Shown here: piece after piece, positions 60,821-64,000 of the stretch | How the letters are laid out: each line of letters starts with the position of its first letter | Numbering within the stretch: the stretch's first letter is position 1 | From: Conoideocrella luteorostrata | Lineage: Eukaryota > Ascomycota > Sordariomycetes > Hypocreales > Clavicipitaceae | Assembly: GCA_032433595.1 (NCBI GenBank) | Contig: JASWJB010000011.1 | Span: 1 to 64,000, forward strand | Direction of reading: 5' to 3' | DNA length: 64,000 nt | Program-made: the position numbers and the translations under genes | Notes under the pieces: model-generated | Seen by the model: only the letters and a program-made list of their open reading frames with translations | Told to the model about the DNA's origin: nothing | Database searches by the model: none

Positions 60821-62571
60821 ATGGTTTTCTTGACCCAGTCGTCACGGACGAGCTGTTACAAGAGCAATTCCCTTAGCCGACTTTTCTTGAGGCTTTCGCC
60901 CATAACACTGGTCTCCGCGTGCCAACCAAGATTTCTCCGACTGCATACTTCTTCTCCCTTGCAAAAGGCCCGGATTGCATTTCGAACACATTCCCGTTCT
61001 TCTTTCTTCATCAGCAATAACCTGGCTACTGCTGCGGCATCTTTACCTTCTGCTCCTTTCTATACCAACGCTGAGATGGGTTCATCGCCACCAAACGTGC
61101 CTACCATCAGGGTCTTCATCGCTGGCGGCTCTTACGCTGGCTTGTCCGCAGCTGCAAACCTGCTTGACCTTGGTCAGGGTCTTTCACCTCGCATGTCTAA
61201 TGAGAAGTATTCGCATCATCCTGATCTGCCCAGAGTCAACTGGGATATTACCATTGCCAGCGAGAGAGACGGGTATTGTAAGAAAAAAGCCCATTTTCCT
61301 CAGTCTGTATTCGAGAGGGAATATCAAAATTGACTAACGAATTCGATCAGATCATGTAATCGGCTCCCCTTTGGCTTTGGCAGATGCTGAATACGCCAAG
61401 AGGAATTGGATCAAGTTCCAAGATTTACCAGGCCTACACGACCCTCAAATCAAATTTGTCCATGGCTCTGTTAGCAGTGTGGACTGTGAGGCAAAGACAG
61501 CCACCACCATTGACAACGCTACCCAGCTCGCGACTACTCATGAATATGACTATTTCGTTGCCGCCACGGGCCTTCGAAGAGTTTGGCCGGTTGTTCCTCA
61601 GTCCTTGACTCGGAAACAATACATCCTCGAAACCGAAGAACATATCCACGCTGTTGCCAATGCCCAGCATGGTGTTGTTGTCGTGGGTGGAGGTGCCGTC
61701 GGCATCGAGATGGCGGCTGAGCTCAAAATGGTCATGCCTGGCATCAAGGTCACCCTCGCGCACTCGCAGGAGAAGCTCCTGTCTTCTGAATCCCTATCTG
61801 ATGAATGCAAGGACAAGGCCATGGAATTATTGCAGCAAGGCGGCGTTGAAGTACTGATGAACCACCGCCTGGCTACCACAAAACAGGTCGAGACTTCCGA
61901 TGGGTCCTCCAAGTATGAAATTGAGTTTACAAACGGACACAAGCTACTGGCCAGTGAATTCATCATGGCTGTGTCAAAGAGCCAGTCCACTGCCACCTAC
62001 CTGCCCTCGTCTGCCCTGGACGAGGAAGGCTATGTTCACATTCGAGCCAAGTATGTCCCCTTATGCCCTTCCCGCCACCGCCTCTCCTGGTTAACAAAGG
62101 TGTTCTTCTAACGTTGGAATTAAAATTTGCTAATATATAGCCACCAAGCGCTACATTCTCTCCCGGTACCCCAAACGCCGATTTTCACCTCTGCGCAGGT
62201 GATCTGACGAAATGGTCAGGCATAAAGCGCTGTGGTTGGGCCTTGCACTGTGGTCACTTCGCCGCTCACAACATCCACCAGCTTGTCTTGCAAAAGTATA
62301 CCGGTCAGGAACCCAAGTTTGCGGAGTTCGATGAGGTTGCTCCCATGATCGGATTGGCCATTGGCAAAACAGCCGTTGCTTCCGGTCCTGAAGGCACAGT
62401 TTTTGGCGAGGATATCATGAAGGCGTACTTTAAGGACGACCTTGGGTTTACCAGTGAGTTGATGTGTCCTGTAGTAATGAATATCACCGATCGCCATTCT
62501 AACTTGAGTGTATAGTTTGTTGGGACTGGATGGGCCTCGCGGGACGCAAGCGGGAAGAACCATCTGCGTAG
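60821..62571 (+). CDS. Mitochondrial AIF/AMID-like FAD oxidoreductase
   Basis: Four exons (60821-61277, 61351-62050, 62149-62453, 62516-62571) give 1518 nt and 505 residues. The first 85 residues are rich in Ser, Arg and Leu, almost free of acidic residues (SRLFLRLSPITLV, RFLRLHTSSPLQKAR), and fit a mitochondrial presequence; an internal Met at 61076 could give a cytosolic form. The FAD-binding motif is VFIAGGSYAGLSAAANLL. The NAD(P)H motif is VVVVGGGAVGIEMAAELK, and CAGDLTKW near the end fits the second FAD contact. Family knowledge: AIF/AMID/FSP1 and Ndi-like pyridine nucleotide-disulfide oxidoreductases pass electrons from NAD(P)H to quinones. Exon 3 is placed after an AAG acceptor (62148), because the nearer ATATAG breaks the frame. 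Confidence 0.88.
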
Positions 62572-62891
62572 AAGTGGTTGAGCGTGACAACTATTACCAC
62601 TTATAAAACTCATAAAACTTAAGGCTCCTGGGGTTAAAAGTAAAGCATTTATTCGTATAATAGCTAAGATTTAGCAGCTTATTAGGTTAGACCTTCAAAT
62701 GGGAGTAAATTATTATACGAGTCTCTTGTGTAAATGGCTCTAGTAATTTCGGAGTAGGAATATACACTTCATTGGAGAAAGCGAAGGTATCTTCGTCAAA
62801 TGGAACTCACTACAACGTAAATATATTGATGCGACGCAAAAGTGCGGGATTGAACTAAGCGAAAGAAAAAAAAAGAAAAAAAACGCAAGGA
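62572..62891. other. Intergenic, AT-rich
   Basis: About 0.3 kb between convergent genes with visible AT-rich stretches (62600-62720) and an A-rich run near 62865-62882. Confidence 0.6.
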
Positions 62892-63218
62892 TCAGTTAGC
62901 CAGTCTTTCGTGAATCTCGTCAAGTTCCGCCAAGGCCGCATTCACTGCAACATCCATCCGGACCCTAAATTCCGGATCTCTCTCACTCTCCTGAAGCACA
63001 TTATCCTCCCTTGTAATGGTAAAGGTGGCTTTAATATCATTCAATCGCGTTTGCATTGAGTCCTTCACTTGCTGTTCACACCTTGCGGACAACTGAAGAA
63101 ATTCTCTTCGAAAATACGACATCAACCCATGAAAGATGGTTGGTTCACTCATCTTAGTCTCAATTATGTTCTGGCGTCTCCGATCACTGCCACTTCCTAA
63201 AATGAATGTTAGGGTCAC
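62892..63218 (-). CDS. C-terminal exon of a SLIP-GC-like (DUF7605) GTPase, partial
   Basis: Open frame of 108 residues. The true exon probably begins at 63196 after a TTTTAG acceptor. It reads GSGSDRRRQNIIETKMSEP, then MSYFRREFLQLSARCEQQV, ITREDNVLQESERDPEFR and ends in a helix to HERLAN. The GSxSDxRRKxII opening and the ENVxxESERDPEFR block match, from memory of the family, the C-terminal helical tail of large dynamin-like P-loop GTPases related to nuclear GTPase SLIP-GC that are frequent in fungi. The upstream part (63219-64000) holds pieces that could be exons, such as LRLRQLQFAIEMGHLFDTF at about 63500-63430, but one reading between them has a TGA. The gene may be broken or may continue beyond the window. 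Confidence 0.55.
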   Translation of the reverse strand: MTLTFILGSGSDRRRQNIIETKMSEPTIFHGLMSYFRREFLQLSARCEQQVKDSMQTRLNDIKATFTITREDNVLQESERDPEFRVRMDVAVNAALAELDEIHERLAN

Positions 63219-64000
63219 GTTGGGAAATCCACATTAAAATATGCGTGTCCGTTGAAAAACGCCAATCAAATTTGTGCTGACAGGCAGGGTATGAGCTTCC
63301 CAGTTGTCGACAAAACTGCGACATTCGAATACTGCCAAGGGTGTCTGTTTTCAAGACCCTAGAGAATGCTCACTATTACTGTCTTGACAATCATACGACG
63401 AACTCAACCTGGATTACACTCACAATACATTGCGATTGAATGTGTCGAATAGATGCCCCATCTCAATGGCAAATTGTAGTTGGCGGAGGCGTAGGGCATC
63501 TATGAGTGGACTAGATGTTGTCATATCATGCCCAAGGTCCGTAGCTAAACCGTATTAATGGTAAGGGTCACCCCTATAACTCCTGTACTTCATTTTTTTC
63601 GATTGGTTGTAGTAAGACATACTGAGTTGTTCCTAAGCGCCTCTAATTACTTGCGAGAATAACCTAACAACATGTGTCTCCTTGGAGGCCAGGGAGGCGA
63701 CAAGTCTGTCAAAAGGACTAGAAAGGTCACAAACCATTGATTTCATGGCCTCTACATTCCAGTTACGCCGACCTATCGCGGTAGTGCAGTGATTCCCGAA
63801 TTTTCGGCAGGCCGCGGAGTACGATTCTAACTACCCGTCAGTATCAGTATGTTCATGAAATTGCAGCTGTGTTGTTTCCGTACGGTGTGAGAATTGCTGC
63901 ATAAAATTTATTGAGGTTAGTCTGATCCAGATTTTCTACAGGCGTTTACCTACAATTCGAGGGACACTTACGGCAGACCAGTCCGAAGAGGCATCTTTTA
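63219..64000. other. Window end, unresolved upstream part of the GTPase-like gene
   Basis: Contains a coding-like minus-strand piece at about 63544-63423 bounded by a TTTAG acceptor and a GTGAGT donor. The rest could not be assigned. Confidence 0.35.

Overview
The window looks like nuclear DNA from a filamentous ascomycete (Pezizomycotina). Genes carry short GT..AG introns of about 50-190 bp. The gene set is typical of such fungi: an HbrB-domain TORC2 protein, a PtaB-type LIM-domain-binding co-regulator, a PaxU/TMEM53-type DUF829 protein, a SAM carrier and Ascomycota-type Gon7. A Sordariomycete/Hypocrealean source is my guess from general resemblance of the small hypothetical proteins; it is not proven. 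I saw no rRNA, tRNA, CRISPR array or intact transposon.

Layout. 0-15 kb is gene-dense core: a conserved low-complexity protein (374-1031), a small mitochondrial protein (2892-3335), a DJ-1/PfpI protein (3794-4926), the mitochondrial S-adenosylmethionine carrier (5430-6368), a WDR48-like WD40 protein on the minus strand (10447-6883), a small Cys-rich ORF (11603-11409) and a three-KH RNA-binding protein (13257-15131). 15.1-30.4 kb is gene-poor. It holds only a small Cys-rich ORF (24429-24716), a DUF829 alpha/beta hydrolase (26738-25839), a minisatellite, coding-like relics and many copies of the 9-mer TACGGAGTA. 30.4-39 kb carries a secreted aspartic protease, a tentative small gene, bifunctional PFK-2/FBPase-2 and an orphan low-complexity protein. 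39.7-55.5 kb is again core: PtaB, HbrB, GON7, VPS39 and an SPX phosphate transporter. 55.5-60.8 kb is a second gene-poor stretch with palindromes, a hairpin and a decayed minus-strand gene. The end has a mitochondrial AIF-like FAD oxidoreductase (60821-62571) and the last exon of a SLIP-GC-like GTPase fragment (63218-62892).

How the genes relate. They do not form one pathway. The core genes cover growth and nutrient signalling (HbrB/TORC2, VPS39 at the vacuole, SPX phosphate transport, fructose-2,6-bisphosphate control), mitochondrial functions (SAM carrier, AIF-like protein, small mitochondrial protein), ubiquitin/RNA control (WDR48-like, KH protein) and tRNA modification (Gon7). HbrB and GON7 are divergent across about 0.6 kb. 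GON7/VPS39 and the SAM carrier/WDR48 pair are convergent. Splice sites were chosen by eye so that frame and family similarity are kept; most gene models add up to whole codons.
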